Shown one piece after another: positions 54,246 through 64,000 of a stretch of 64,000 bases of DNA (positions are counted from its first letter, which is position 1; every line of letters starts with the position of its first letter). Source of the stretch: Utricularia gibba (lineage: Eukaryota > Streptophyta > Magnoliopsida > Lamiales > Lentibulariaceae). The notes under the pieces are model-generated. The model saw nothing but the letters and a program-made list of their open reading frames with translations, ran no database searches and was not told where the DNA came from. Both the position numbers and the translations under genes were made by a program. The stretch lies in contig NEEC01000004.1 in the NCBI GenBank assembly GCA_002189035.1, positions 5,146,001 through 5,210,000 of the forward strand. Direction: 5' to 3'.

Positions 54246-57200
54246 TAAGCTCCACCTCCGCTCACCCTCCTATGTTACCATTTATACTGGGAGGCTCAAG
54301 GGAAGAAGAAGAGACAAAAATCAGCCGCAGCTTTTATGGCGAAGGCTGCGAATTTATAGGGTCTACAGAAAAATCGTAGCAGAAGCAAGAAATAGGACTC
54401 GGTGGATCTGGATCCTAGGCCTGGATTCGGAACAGTATCGAAACTATTTATTTTTAATAATAAAATAATCCGCCGCCTAAAAAAAAGATGCCGAAAGTTA
54501 TGACATGATGATGCGCAATTAAAACCTAACTTCCAAAATCACTCCAATTATACATTATTTAAAATTTTCCCAAACTTTCCTGATATTTTGGGATTTTCTT
54601 TTTTTTCCAAAATAAAATAATACAAAAATTAGCTCCAAATTTGATTTTTGAATCAAAAATTGCATGAACTTTGATGTTCTCGTTGATGATGACATGTACA
54701 TTTAAGGAGTATTTCAATCGACATGAGGGGGCAGCAAGGGGCCGGGACCCCCTCCACACCCCCTCTTTTTTTGCCTTTAGATTACGTGCTATTTCATATA
54801 TTTAATCTGCACTTGACCTCCATTTTTAACAAAATTAATCACTTGTTGCATGCATGTGATTAATAAATCAAAGTAGCAAAGGAAACGCATGATGATGCAA
54901 ACATCATATCTGATGTAGTATTTAGAAAAAAATTTACAACCTATTTTTATTCTTTTTAATAGTGTTGCAATATGAACAAAATCACTAAAAAATAATACGC
55001 ATTATACAATGCTTGATTATACCTATTAAAAAATAAAAAATTTGATAGACGCACACGTGAAACCTAAATATATAATAAATATATATTATAATAAAAAAAG
55101 ATAAAACTCAATCAATTTTAATTAATTATATAATTGAATATTTCATTTTAATTTTCTATAATTATTTATTTTAATACTTATCCTCAAGTCGAAATACGAC
55201 ACCTATCCAAAAACCATGACCCAAATGTTAATTGATTGTGGATGTAATTTTTAAGAGAACAGCAAATAGTACTTCAAAAGTTTACAATTACCTACTTTTG
55301 ATTTAACAAGTGCAAAAATAATACCTTCTGATTCCAAACAAAGTTTTTTTTTTTTTTTTTTTTTGGGTTCACTTGTACTTTTGTTTTTATTTTTGGCAGG
55401 TTTTTTAGAAGCTTCGTTTCTATTTCGGTAGAGACGTGTCGGATCCGCGGTATGGGAAGAAGCTAAGTTGTTCTTCTACTGCGAGGCATGGATCTTGAAT
55501 TCAATGGAATGATCAATAGAATAGAGTAGGAGATTTTACGCGGGAAAGACACGCAGTGGGCAAGTTGTAGAGACTTTTACGTGGGTGGCCGTGATAGGAT
55601 CTTGCGACATTTTTGTAAGATTAAGGTACACTTGTCGCCCTTTTCTTTTCGCTTTTTAATGTTAGAATTTCGAAAGATATTGACTGTGTTTTATGGGAGG
55701 GAATTCATGTTCCAAATGAAGAAGATCCAAGGAAAATCTAACCCTCTTTTGACATTTCCGGTGCGCAAATAATTTGTGGGCGATGATTCTTTTGAAAATT
55801 CCTAGGCGTCGTAGACCATCGGAGCCGCCGCCGCGATCCCGGTCATCACATAAATAACTCACAACACACAAAACAAAACACACAACTCATATTTGTTATA
55901 TTATGATGTCTTATAAGGAATTGATTTACAAAAATTAGAAACTAGAAACGCTTTTAAAGTTATTGTAACAAAAATCGATCGTATTTGTTAAAAACTAGAA
56001 ACGCTTCCAAACATATATTTATTCTCTTCTATTGTTTTGACGATCTTTTTCTTATATAAGTGGGAAATATAATAATGATAAGTGATGAAATTGATCAAAG
56101 CATAGTATAAGTAACTCAGCAATATACAAAAATAGTTTGGACATCATTATATTTAATTAATTTATATGATTCAAAGTGGTCTGGTCGTGTTTTTTAAACT
56201 TATCTAAAAGTGCGAAGATTATGTATATAATTTCATCAAAGAAACCTACTGCATGCCAACCCCACTTGATCCAAATTCCACAACCTTGACCGCGTGAATG
56301 ATTTCATCCTTACCGGAAAACAGTGGAAACCAACCCATGGAGATATCACCTTTTGCACTCTGAAATCTCATACCCTATCGAATAATCAGTTGCAAATTAG
56401 GTTAATGGGGGAGTGAATGGAGGATGGGTGGAAGATTTAGTGATGTAGCAAACAATCAAATATCGTAAAATTAAAGTGATATAATCAAATATATAATAAA
56501 TTATAGATCAAATTCAATCTAATATTCATGAATTTGTTTTATATTTTTGTGTATTTGGGGCTTATATTTCGATTATCGAATCTTTGAGTTAAACATTAGG
56601 CTCCACGAAGTAGAGATTAAAGAAAAAAGAAAAGGGTTCGGAGGGGTCAAAGTTAGGATGATACGGTTTTTATTGTTGAATCTTGGTTCCACAGTCGATG
56701 TTTTAAAACTACCCATGGAAAAAAAAGCTTCCTCTTTTGACAATTCCATCCATGGGGTTTACTTCCAAACCCAAACCTTGGCGTCTCTTGTTTCCACAGT
56801 ATACCCTTCTGCTGCATGCCGACGGGGTGTGGGGAAGAAGAGGAAGAGGTCCATTCCGTCGGGCCCATACGGTGGGCCTGAAATTTGGGCCTCCGGGGAC
56901 TCGACTCTACTCCGTGCCCATCCCAGACAGGGGCCCAATGTACGGATGGTTCAGAGATGGAGTGTAATTACTTAACTACCCCTACGGCCGGCGTGGGCCC
57001 CAGAGGTGGGGGATAAGGACGCCACGTTCGCGGAGGTCTTCCGGGAGGGAAAACGACGTCGCATTGTGCTGTCGTTTTGCAGCATTTTCCGGGGAACAGG
57101 GGTTGCAGTGTATCTCTTTCTCCGGGTCAGAGATCTTTGCTTTTGCTGATCGGAAGACCCCAACTTGATCGACGGATGCACAAGCATAGGAAAAGACAAT

Positions 57201-57601
57201 ATTACCCTTTCCATCAACGAACGGCTATTATTAATCTATTTTGTTCCGAATTAGAATTTATAAATTATTTATAATTCTGCGTAAATAAATATGATGCGCG
57301 TGACGTCATTTTCCAATCTTCTTGTCTGGCAGCAAATCCCCAAAAAGGACGACGAGATAATAACGCAGAGGAAAAGGGAAGGGGAGGGTACGTACAGTGT
57401 AGTGGTCCAGGAACACCGCAACTTGCACCGTCCAATCAGAACCCGGAATCTGTATCCGACGGTCCAGAATCGCTCCACCGCGAAAACTTGCAGCCGCTAT
57501 CTGCCCATGCCCAGCACTTGGGAATCTAACCCGACCACTAACCAGGGTGTGGTTAATCGTAACCCTGGATGCGCACACCCGTTTCCATTTCTATTCCTCT
57601 T
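54246..57601. other. Long AT-rich intergenic region and LBD promoter
   Basis: 54430-56540 is strongly AT-rich with a T20-like tract near 55347-55366 and no gene. 56550-57250 is GC-richer with ORFs on both strands but no recognisable product. It has an 8-bp inverted repeat AAAACGAC/GTCGTTTT at 57050-57078 and GGGCCC motifs. 57300-57600 is the probable LBD promoter. Confidence 0.45.
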
Positions 57602-57607
57602 TATATA
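57602..57607 (+). promoter_or_regulatory. TATA box of LBD gene
   Basis: TATATA in CTTTATATACGCC, 126-131 bp before the ATG at 57733, leaving a leader of about 100 nt. Confidence 0.55.
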
Positions 57608-57732
57608 CGCCTCCCCGTTCCACTTTCCCAGGTCTCTTTGTCTGAATTCTTGCATTCAAGTCTCGGATTTTTAAAATTCTTCGCTGGCATTCTCAGTCGG
57701 ATCCCCTCTGTTTTGCTTTGTGTGTTTGCATC

Positions 57733-58480
57733 ATGAGTTGTAATGGATGCAGAGTTTTGCGAAAAGGGTGCAGTGAAAGCTGTGTTTTGCGGCCTTGCTT
57801 GCAGTGGATCCAAGGCGCTGAAGCTCAGGGGCACGCCACCGTCTTCGTCGCCAAGTTCTTCGGCCGTGCCGGCCTCATGGGCTTCATCTCAGCCGTGCCG
57901 GAAAATCAACGTCCCTGTATGTCCATGTATTTTTTTGTTTGCCCCATTTTAGTATATTCTCATTTTCCTTGGGCATTCTTGGAATACATTGAATTTTTGG
58001 ATTGATCGGAATTCCTATTTCTTTTGTCAAAATGCACACTTTTCAAACCACGATGCATATGGTTGGTGTGCAGCGGTTTTTCGATCGCTTTTGTTTGAGG
58101 CTGTGGGAAGAACAGTGAACCCGGTGAATGGAGCAGTGGGGCTTATGTGGACGGGGAACTGGCACGTTTGCCAGGCGGCGGTGGAGACCGTCCTCCGCGG
58201 CGGCGCCCTGAAGCCGATACGCGATACTCTGGGACCCGTCCCAGGTCTGGACGATGGCTCCGACTGCACGGACATTTTCAGGGTAGAGGTTTCGATGGAG
58301 AAGCTGTACGTGGGCATTGGCGAGCCTAAAGACCTTGATCTCTGCCTCTCACCGGGCGGATCCCAGCCGCTACCCCGCCATAGCGGAAGCCCGTCGATGA
58401 ATTCCGAGGATTCCGTGATCACCACCTGTGGCGGCGACCACACCCCAAATGGAGTGAAGCTACTCAACTTGTTCAACTAA
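57733..58480 (+). CDS. LOB-domain protein, class II (LBD37-42-like), 196 aa
   Basis: Exons 57733-57916 and 58074-58480; 591 nt. The zinc-binding C-x2-C-x6-C-x3-C block is at residues 3-17 ([17 protein letters not shown]). It is followed by [20 protein letters not shown] and [20 protein letters not shown]. After the intron come [20 protein letters not shown] and [17 protein letters not shown]. The RVLRKGC core, the NPV-x-GAVGL segment and the lack of the class I leucine coiled coil place it in class II, which represses anthocyanin/nitrate-response genes (LBD37-39) or responds to hypoxia (LBD40-41). The acidic C-terminus ends LLNLFN. The intron sits at the usual class II position. Confidence 0.95.
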
Positions 58481-60697
58481 CCCAATAATAAACAAGAACG
58501 GCATGGACACCCGGTTCTTCCTTCGCCATCGCAGAGTGACTGACCCCTGGTTTTGTTTCCTGTATTCTCGAGAGATGAATTCAATGCGCGATCTGCATTC
58601 GGTGTTCCTTCCCTTCACCACGAACCACACGGGTATCGATCGGGTCGACCCGGAACTGGGATTCAAGAAGCTAGTAATATCAGTGTACTTGCCCAAAGAA
58701 AATGTTGCGAGATTTGCCTTTTATTGTCGTGTTCTTTGACGGGGTGCCGACAACGACAAAGAAAGTGGATTGCTGCGAATCTGAATCCGTGCTTATCTGA
58801 TAGATCAACGCCAAGTCTCAGAAAAATGAACGGGTCACCCGCCCACCCACTCAGCCCGGGTCTGGGTCTGGGTCTAGGGGGCCCCGTTTTGTCGTCTTCC
58901 TGGAGTCTCACATAAATGCCCTCACAGTCTCGCCTGCCTCTTTCGTCTTATTTATTTTCTTTTATTACTATATTATTAATTAAAAATAGAAAACATTGTT
59001 TTTTTTAGCAAGAGCCTCACCCCTCTGTCCCTCTGTCTGACACCGCCAAGTCGGTTGGAATGAACCCGGTTCGGCTCTGCTTCCAATGTAACCTTCTATT
59101 TTACTAAAAATCATATTGTTAATTCCAATATCTAATTTTTACTATTTTATGTTTTGTTTACGAAAAAACACTTCATACAAGATTAATGACCTATTTATCA
59201 CATTTGTAGTTGATCCAATATTTTCTTGCACGATATTATTTTAAAATGATTTTGCTTAAATAATAAATTAATTAAAAAATTTAAACCCATAAATTTTAAA
59301 ATGGGGTATCAAATAATTCTAATATATACTCCGAACGTGTCATATTCTAGATCCACAAATTCCATTTAAAAACATTCAAGTAAACCGATTTGTAGAAACC
59401 CACGGACCGGAAAACCGGCTGTCGCTGATATAAATAAATAAAGAACCGGCTGTCCGGAACCGGACGTGACTCATAAATGAGCGGGGGGTCTGGCCGGCTG
59501 CGCGCCTCATCACACCCCGAAAGGTTTTTCTATTTTTTAATCCTATTTAATAAATTATTTTATTGTTTTTTTTATCGAGGAGCAAAATAAAATAATGACA
59601 AAAGGATAAGGACGAGCAGGAGCCTGTGAGCGGACTTCACCATCGCCCATGTTCCTTTTCATCATCCGTCACAAACTTCCGAGCTTATTGGTGCACATGG
59701 GATCCAGTTCCGATGGTGCTCTTCAGTTGCATTTCCCGGTCGGTCGGCGTCGTCCTTCCGACGAGCAGCAGCCGCTGTCGGGAGATGTGGTCCAGAAAAC
59801 GGAATGCAAGACACGTATATGATCTTCTGGGCTTACTTTATAGAAACATGCAGATTCATATCTTCAGAAAGTAATATTTTTTTATATTAATGTCATTTTC
59901 GGTTTAAATTCATATAACTCTTATCATCCATATAATATTCTTAAAGTTGTATGGGTTTAAATTATTAGAACCAAAAATAATAAATCATTATTTGAAAATG
60001 AAATAATAAAAAAGATATGAAATTAAAGATTACTAATAATTGATTGGTTGTAATCTGTTTTTAATATAATAACTTCATAAGTATTTGTCTGACTCATTAC
60101 ATCCTTAATTTTAACATTACTATAATAGACTTGTAATCAATTTTGTAATTTTGATATTAATTATTAAAGTCGATTCTAATTCTATAACGCTATTAATAGC
60201 TGAAAGTTAACACAATTACTTTACTAATTAAAATTCAAGAAAATGATTTGTTATTAGTAATGATGTTATTAATACCATGTTTGATAGAACGTGAAATCTT
60301 AATTTGTGTTAAATAAAAATTATAATATATATATATGATAAAAATCGATATTTAACGAATATATTTAGAATTATATTGAAATAAAATTTATTTCATTTCC
60401 ATATCTAATAATCCCACACATATCTAATCTCGATTAAATTAACATATTATACCTACTACTTAAGGACTACTTAAGATTGAACCCCTCCACCCAATGCTTG
60501 ACTTTTGACATATAATATTGTAATTATTGCAAAGAAGTCTATGCTTTTCCACCATGATTAACATAATGTAAGTTAATTATGATTAATATTCATTATTTGA
60601 TATCTCAATGAAATTATAGAAATACATGTGTAACGTCACGTAGCGTGTAACATAATCTTAAAAGAATGAAAGTGATCATCGACCGGGACCAAATCTC
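58481..60697. other. Intergenic region between LBD and peroxidase genes
   Basis: 58481-58930 is GC-rich 3' flank with unproductive ORFs. 58930-59620 and 59880-60660 are AT-rich. 59600-59870 is GC-richer with no recognisable gene. Confidence 0.45.
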
Positions 60698-61912
60698 TTA
60701 GTTGAACCTTGAGCAATCAAACCGGATGTTCCCATTTGCCCCGTTCTTGACTCCGACCCGGCCCAATTTTGTAATAGCCTGAACGAACGCCATATTGAAG
60801 CCAATCGGGTCGGAGGCCCACTGCTCAACCAAGCCCCTGGATCTCGGGTCGGTGTATAGAACTTGATCCGAACTCAACAGGCCCCTACCCGCAACGAGAT
60901 TCTGGAAGTAGAGATTATCGAACGCCCTCGGCGTCGTCGGGTCCAGCTCCGCCACCACCCTCGAGTCCGGGTTCAGGGGACACGTGTTCTGAAGTTGCAG
61001 AGCGTACTGTTGATCCAAGGTCGGGTCGACTGGGCTGTCAGCCGTGAAGTTGTAGATCCGGCTGGAGAACCGGTTGCAGTGCGCGAATCCCACCGTGTGC
61101 GCTCCTGCAGCAATGATCGGAGATTATCGCCGGCGTAGTTGGGTGGTAGGAGGTTGTGTGTTTGGTACCTGAAAGGGCGATCATATCAGCTTGAGAGAGG
61201 CCCCTGTCGGCGAACATGGCGTTGAGCTGATCCAGGTTGAAGGAAGGCTCCGGCAAATTTCCGTCAACGCTGGAAGCAGTTGAACTGAGGGCATCAAGTC
61301 GCCCCAACTCCACAGGGTACCATGGACCACCGCCCTATATTTTCCCGGAGTTAACAGTATTGATGATAATAGTAGTATCCATGCATCGCTTTTGCCTTTT
61401 GGGACCAAGAAAGGGACAAAAACCAACCAGAAAAACGGCGTCTCGAGCTGCCAAGGCGAGAATATCCGCACAGGACACCCTGTTTCTGCACCCAGGGACG
61501 CTGTCCACGGCCTCCTTCGCTTTGAGGACGGTATCGAATCCATCTCCAGCGAGCGAGAGGTTATCTGGGTGGTCCTTCTCCGCCGTGTTCCCCGCCGCCG
61601 AAGCGATCAGCACCGACCCATCGCACCCCTGTCCACAGAACACCATCACCGCTAAAAACACACTGCGCACTTCTCCTAAAAAACCAAAAGTTGACAAATG
61701 CGCACGTTAACAATGCAATCATGGAAAAACAGTCGAATCACGGCAGGGACGGTGATCGCAGTCTGTGAGAACTTCTCGAACACAGCACTCCGGACAACGT
61801 TTTCGACGTCGGGGCAGATCCCGGCGTAGTAGTTGAGGCGGAGCTGGCCGGCGATCAACTCCGGGAAGACGAGAGAAAGTAGGACTAAAAGCTTTGCCAC
61901 CGTACCTGCCAT
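60698..61912 (-). CDS. Class III secretory peroxidase (326 aa)
   Basis: Exons 61706-61912, 61428-61628, 61169-61334 and 60698-61104; 981 nt with the classic three-intron layout. A signal peptide ([20 protein letters not shown]) precedes a mature start at about Gln23 ([13 protein letters not shown]). Catalytic Arg60 and distal His64 lie in RLFFHDC. The calcium site and loop are in NGCDGSVLI. The proximal haem ligand His194 is in [23 protein letters not shown] and [20 protein letters not shown] are conserved, and it ends IRFDCSRFN. All haem and disulfide residues visible are kept. Extracellular/cell-wall oxidation of phenolics is the family role. It resembles the group with Arabidopsis PRX16/45/51/55/73, by recall only. 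Confidence 0.96.
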
Positions 61913-61960
61913 CTTTAGTTAGCTCAAGTTAAGTAAAGATTAAGACCACTTCTCTACCCA

Positions 61961-61966
61961 TATATA
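61961..61966 (-). promoter_or_regulatory. TATA box of peroxidase gene
   Basis: TATATA 49-54 bp upstream of the ATG at 61912, implying a leader of about 20 nt. Confidence 0.55.
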
Positions 61967-64000
61967 GTAATACTGAAACTCCAAAAATAATTCTATTAAT
62001 GCGGAAATCGCGCCCTTCTCCCAGAAGTCACGAGCCATGCCTAACACTTAGACTTCAACCGAGGTCCCTTTTAGGCGCGCGGATGCACGGTTGTATCTAG
62101 GTTAGGGATGACCAAACATCACCGTCGTATATCATATTTCTGTATAGTTCTGAACATAGGTATATTAAAAATATAATACACGTATTTTAAATATTTTTTA
62201 ATTTTTAAAACAATTAATAATGATTTAGATCACATTTTCTAAAATTATAGCACATGACTTATATTATATATCACGACCCACACTCTTCATATTCAATATT
62301 TTTCAATTTAGGTATTCAATCATCATAATTTACTTTCTTAATTTTTAAGAAAAATACTTCATACAATATCAAATTTATCTTTTTATTTAAGTACGTATAT
62401 TCTTCTATCTATAATATAGTACATTCTATCCAAATTTTTGTTCTTATATTCTTCTCTATTTAGACATTTAGTACCCTTTCTAAGTGACTCTTGTACTAGC
62501 ATTGACAAGATACGGGTTTTATTCTAATAACAAATGTCACCATTTATATTTTACTTGTACAATATTGTTCGTTTTGATCAATAAAATCTCATAGTTTTAT
62601 TTTCTATTTTTTCAAGAAAAATGCCTTATAAAAAATTATGAGAATCTATATATTTAACCACATATTATCTTACATACGTAAATAATATGGGATATCATTT
62701 ACAGTTTTGAATTTATATATATAAAAGTATACTTATTTTAATGTCTTAATTAAAAATAAATAAATTTAAGATCTAGATCATAAAAATAGAAAACTTTGGT
62801 TTACAAAATTATATACTATAAATTATTTCTTAAATTTTATAATTAATTTATTAACTATCAGATTTTAAAAATATAATATAATTAATATTAATCAACGCCT
62901 ACTTGATTTGAAACTCGGATTCCGGATATTTTTGCAATATTATTTACTATTTTAAGGTTTGGGTTTGCAATAATTGTGAGTACCGCTTTTAGTTTTTATA
63001 ATCAAGGATGACGTTGACATGATGTGGGTCCCTTCACGTTGACGGAAAGAGAAGGAGTGGTTCACCCACTGCGTGGCGATCGGCTCCAAAGCCAGCTACT
63101 GAGCCGGAATTATTGTCCTCCTTTTAGTGCTAACTAGAATGTCTATTATTGGAATTATTTTCTTTATTTTATTATAAAGTAAACTAAAATGGCAACTTCT
63201 TTCTTTCCTCCTTATATATTATTTATTTATTTTCTCTAAAATTTCCATCAATGAAATTAAATAAAGTGTTTTTTCTTCAAATAAAACAACTAGTACTTTA
63301 GGTCTATCAAAATTATAATTTTGATGAAAAATTTGTTAAAATAAACCAAGCATGTGATGATGCACGCTAAAACCTTATAAATTGCAATTTCTTGGTCACA
63401 TTAATTGGTCATATGTGAGAGTTAATGAGTGGTTTGATGAGATTTTGACCTTTTTCATCATTCAATTTTAGGCTGTATTTTGTTAATGAAAATGGGAAAA
63501 AAATTTAGTCAGGTTTAAATTAATGTGACATATATATGGATTTGTTTTTTAAGGTTACAAGTGAGATTAAATAAAATAAGGTAAGGGGAGTGTGGTTTTA
63601 AATGAATATATTTATGTTGAATTAAAAAAAACTATGTGATCATGAATTTATTTAAATCTATGAAAGAAATATCTTATAATTTATAGTTTTATTTTTAAAT
63701 TTAATTAATACTATCAATCAAACGCTATCTTATTTGAAGAAGCCTTTTATTATGGACCTGGAATTTGTATTGGGCTGCCACCTCAAAAGGCCTGTAAATA
63801 CCTTCGGGTGTTATGATAAAGCATCGTGGGCCCGGAATCATTTAATTTTTTATAATAATAAAATATTAAACGTGGGCTTTTTCAATTCATTGAAGGGACA
63901 TGATTAAAATATTTAAAAAAGGAGAATTGCACAATAATTGAATAATTAGTTGGAATTTAATAAACGGAAGCGCACATTCCTAGGAAGTGGTTATTGGTTT
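61967..64000. other. AT-rich terminal intergenic region
   Basis: Peroxidase upstream region and very AT-rich DNA to the window edge. No ORF of interest. Site II-like TGGGCT/GGCCC motifs near 63770-63890 may belong to the promoter of a gene beyond the window. Confidence 0.45.

Noticed and set aside
57050-57078. Inverted repeat AAAACGAC/GTCGTTTT
   Set aside because: Only 8-bp arms with a 13-nt spacer; similar AAACGACG words occur elsewhere (near 24520), so it may be chance.
56547-57674. Several ORFs of 65-142 aa on both strands upstream of the LBD gene
   Set aside because: No family resemblance, no splice-supported extension and overlapping frames in both strands; they look like chance ORFs in GC-rich promoter DNA.
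58027-58476. 149-aa minus-strand ORF opposite LBD exon 2
   Set aside because: Antisense shadow of a conserved LOB-domain exon.
1-64000. CRISPR array, bacterial operon or integrated viral genome
   Set aside because: No regularly spaced repeats, no prokaryotic gene layout and no viral replication, capsid or reverse transcriptase domain seen; all supported genes are plant nuclear genes or a DNA transposon.

Overview
This window is nuclear DNA of a flowering plant. Most genes have several exons with short GT-AG introns (about 70-500 bp). The intergenic DNA is AT-rich, and the products include plant-only families: a PBL27-type RLCK, CC-type glutaredoxins, LOB-domain, R2R3-MYB, BBX, HOOKLESS1-like, class III peroxidase and beta-amylase 9. 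The species cannot be named from the sequence. I rebuilt gene models by hand from reading-frame continuity, splice consensus and protein similarity recalled from memory. No search was run.

Layout. 1-1509 (-): 5' part of a vacuolar Na+/H+ antiporter NHX, running off the left edge. 3378-6065 (+): a nuclear protein whose zinc finger resembles that of ataxin-7/Sgf73. 6721-6924 (+): a 67-aa membrane-associated small protein. 7330-9045 (-): beta-amylase 9. 9934-10292 (-): an 85-aa Cys/Pro-rich protein. 11994-12686 (-): a CASP/MARVEL-like membrane protein. 14685-15420 (+): a bHLH factor with an ACT-like C-terminus. 15859-17903 (-): a PBL27-like kinase. 20148-20456 and 23249-23557 (+): two CC-type glutaredoxins. 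24705-28576 (+): a 17-exon kelch/coiled-coil protein. 31623-33293 (+): a membrane pseudokinase. 33957-35063 (-): a subgroup-14 R2R3-MYB. 35569-37427 (-): an MO25-like scaffold. 38214-38500 (-): a tentative small gene. 39890-43481 (+): a broken NAGS fragment followed by intact N-acetylglutamate synthase. 44049-44709 (-): a two-B-box protein. 45219-46560 (-): complex I subunit NDUFS4. 46706-46919 (+): an RPL26 pseudogene. 46968-50640: a PIF/Harbinger transposon with an intact transposase and a broken ORF1. 50798-51939 (-): peptide deformylase 1B. 52671-54245 (-): HOOKLESS1-like. 57733-58480 (+): class II LOB-domain protein. 60698-61912 (-): class III peroxidase.

The genes do not form one pathway. 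The 7-29 kb segment (BAM9, PBL27, glutaredoxin, kelch) matches, in content and partly in order, the Arabidopsis neighbourhood around AT5G18590-AT5G18670 as I recall it, with MO25 (AT5G18940) further along. It therefore looks like an ancient conserved block. The 39-54 kb segment mixes organellar housekeeping genes (NAGS, NDUFS4, PDF1B) with transposon and pseudogene debris.

The observations most worth following are: the ataxin-7-like zinc-finger protein; the receptor-like protein with a dead catalytic loop; two GC-AG introns, one beside a truncated duplicate that kept GT; a minimal upstream ORF overlapping the bHLH start; and the PIF element with a 44-bp minisatellite. No self-contained novel defence or mobile system was found.
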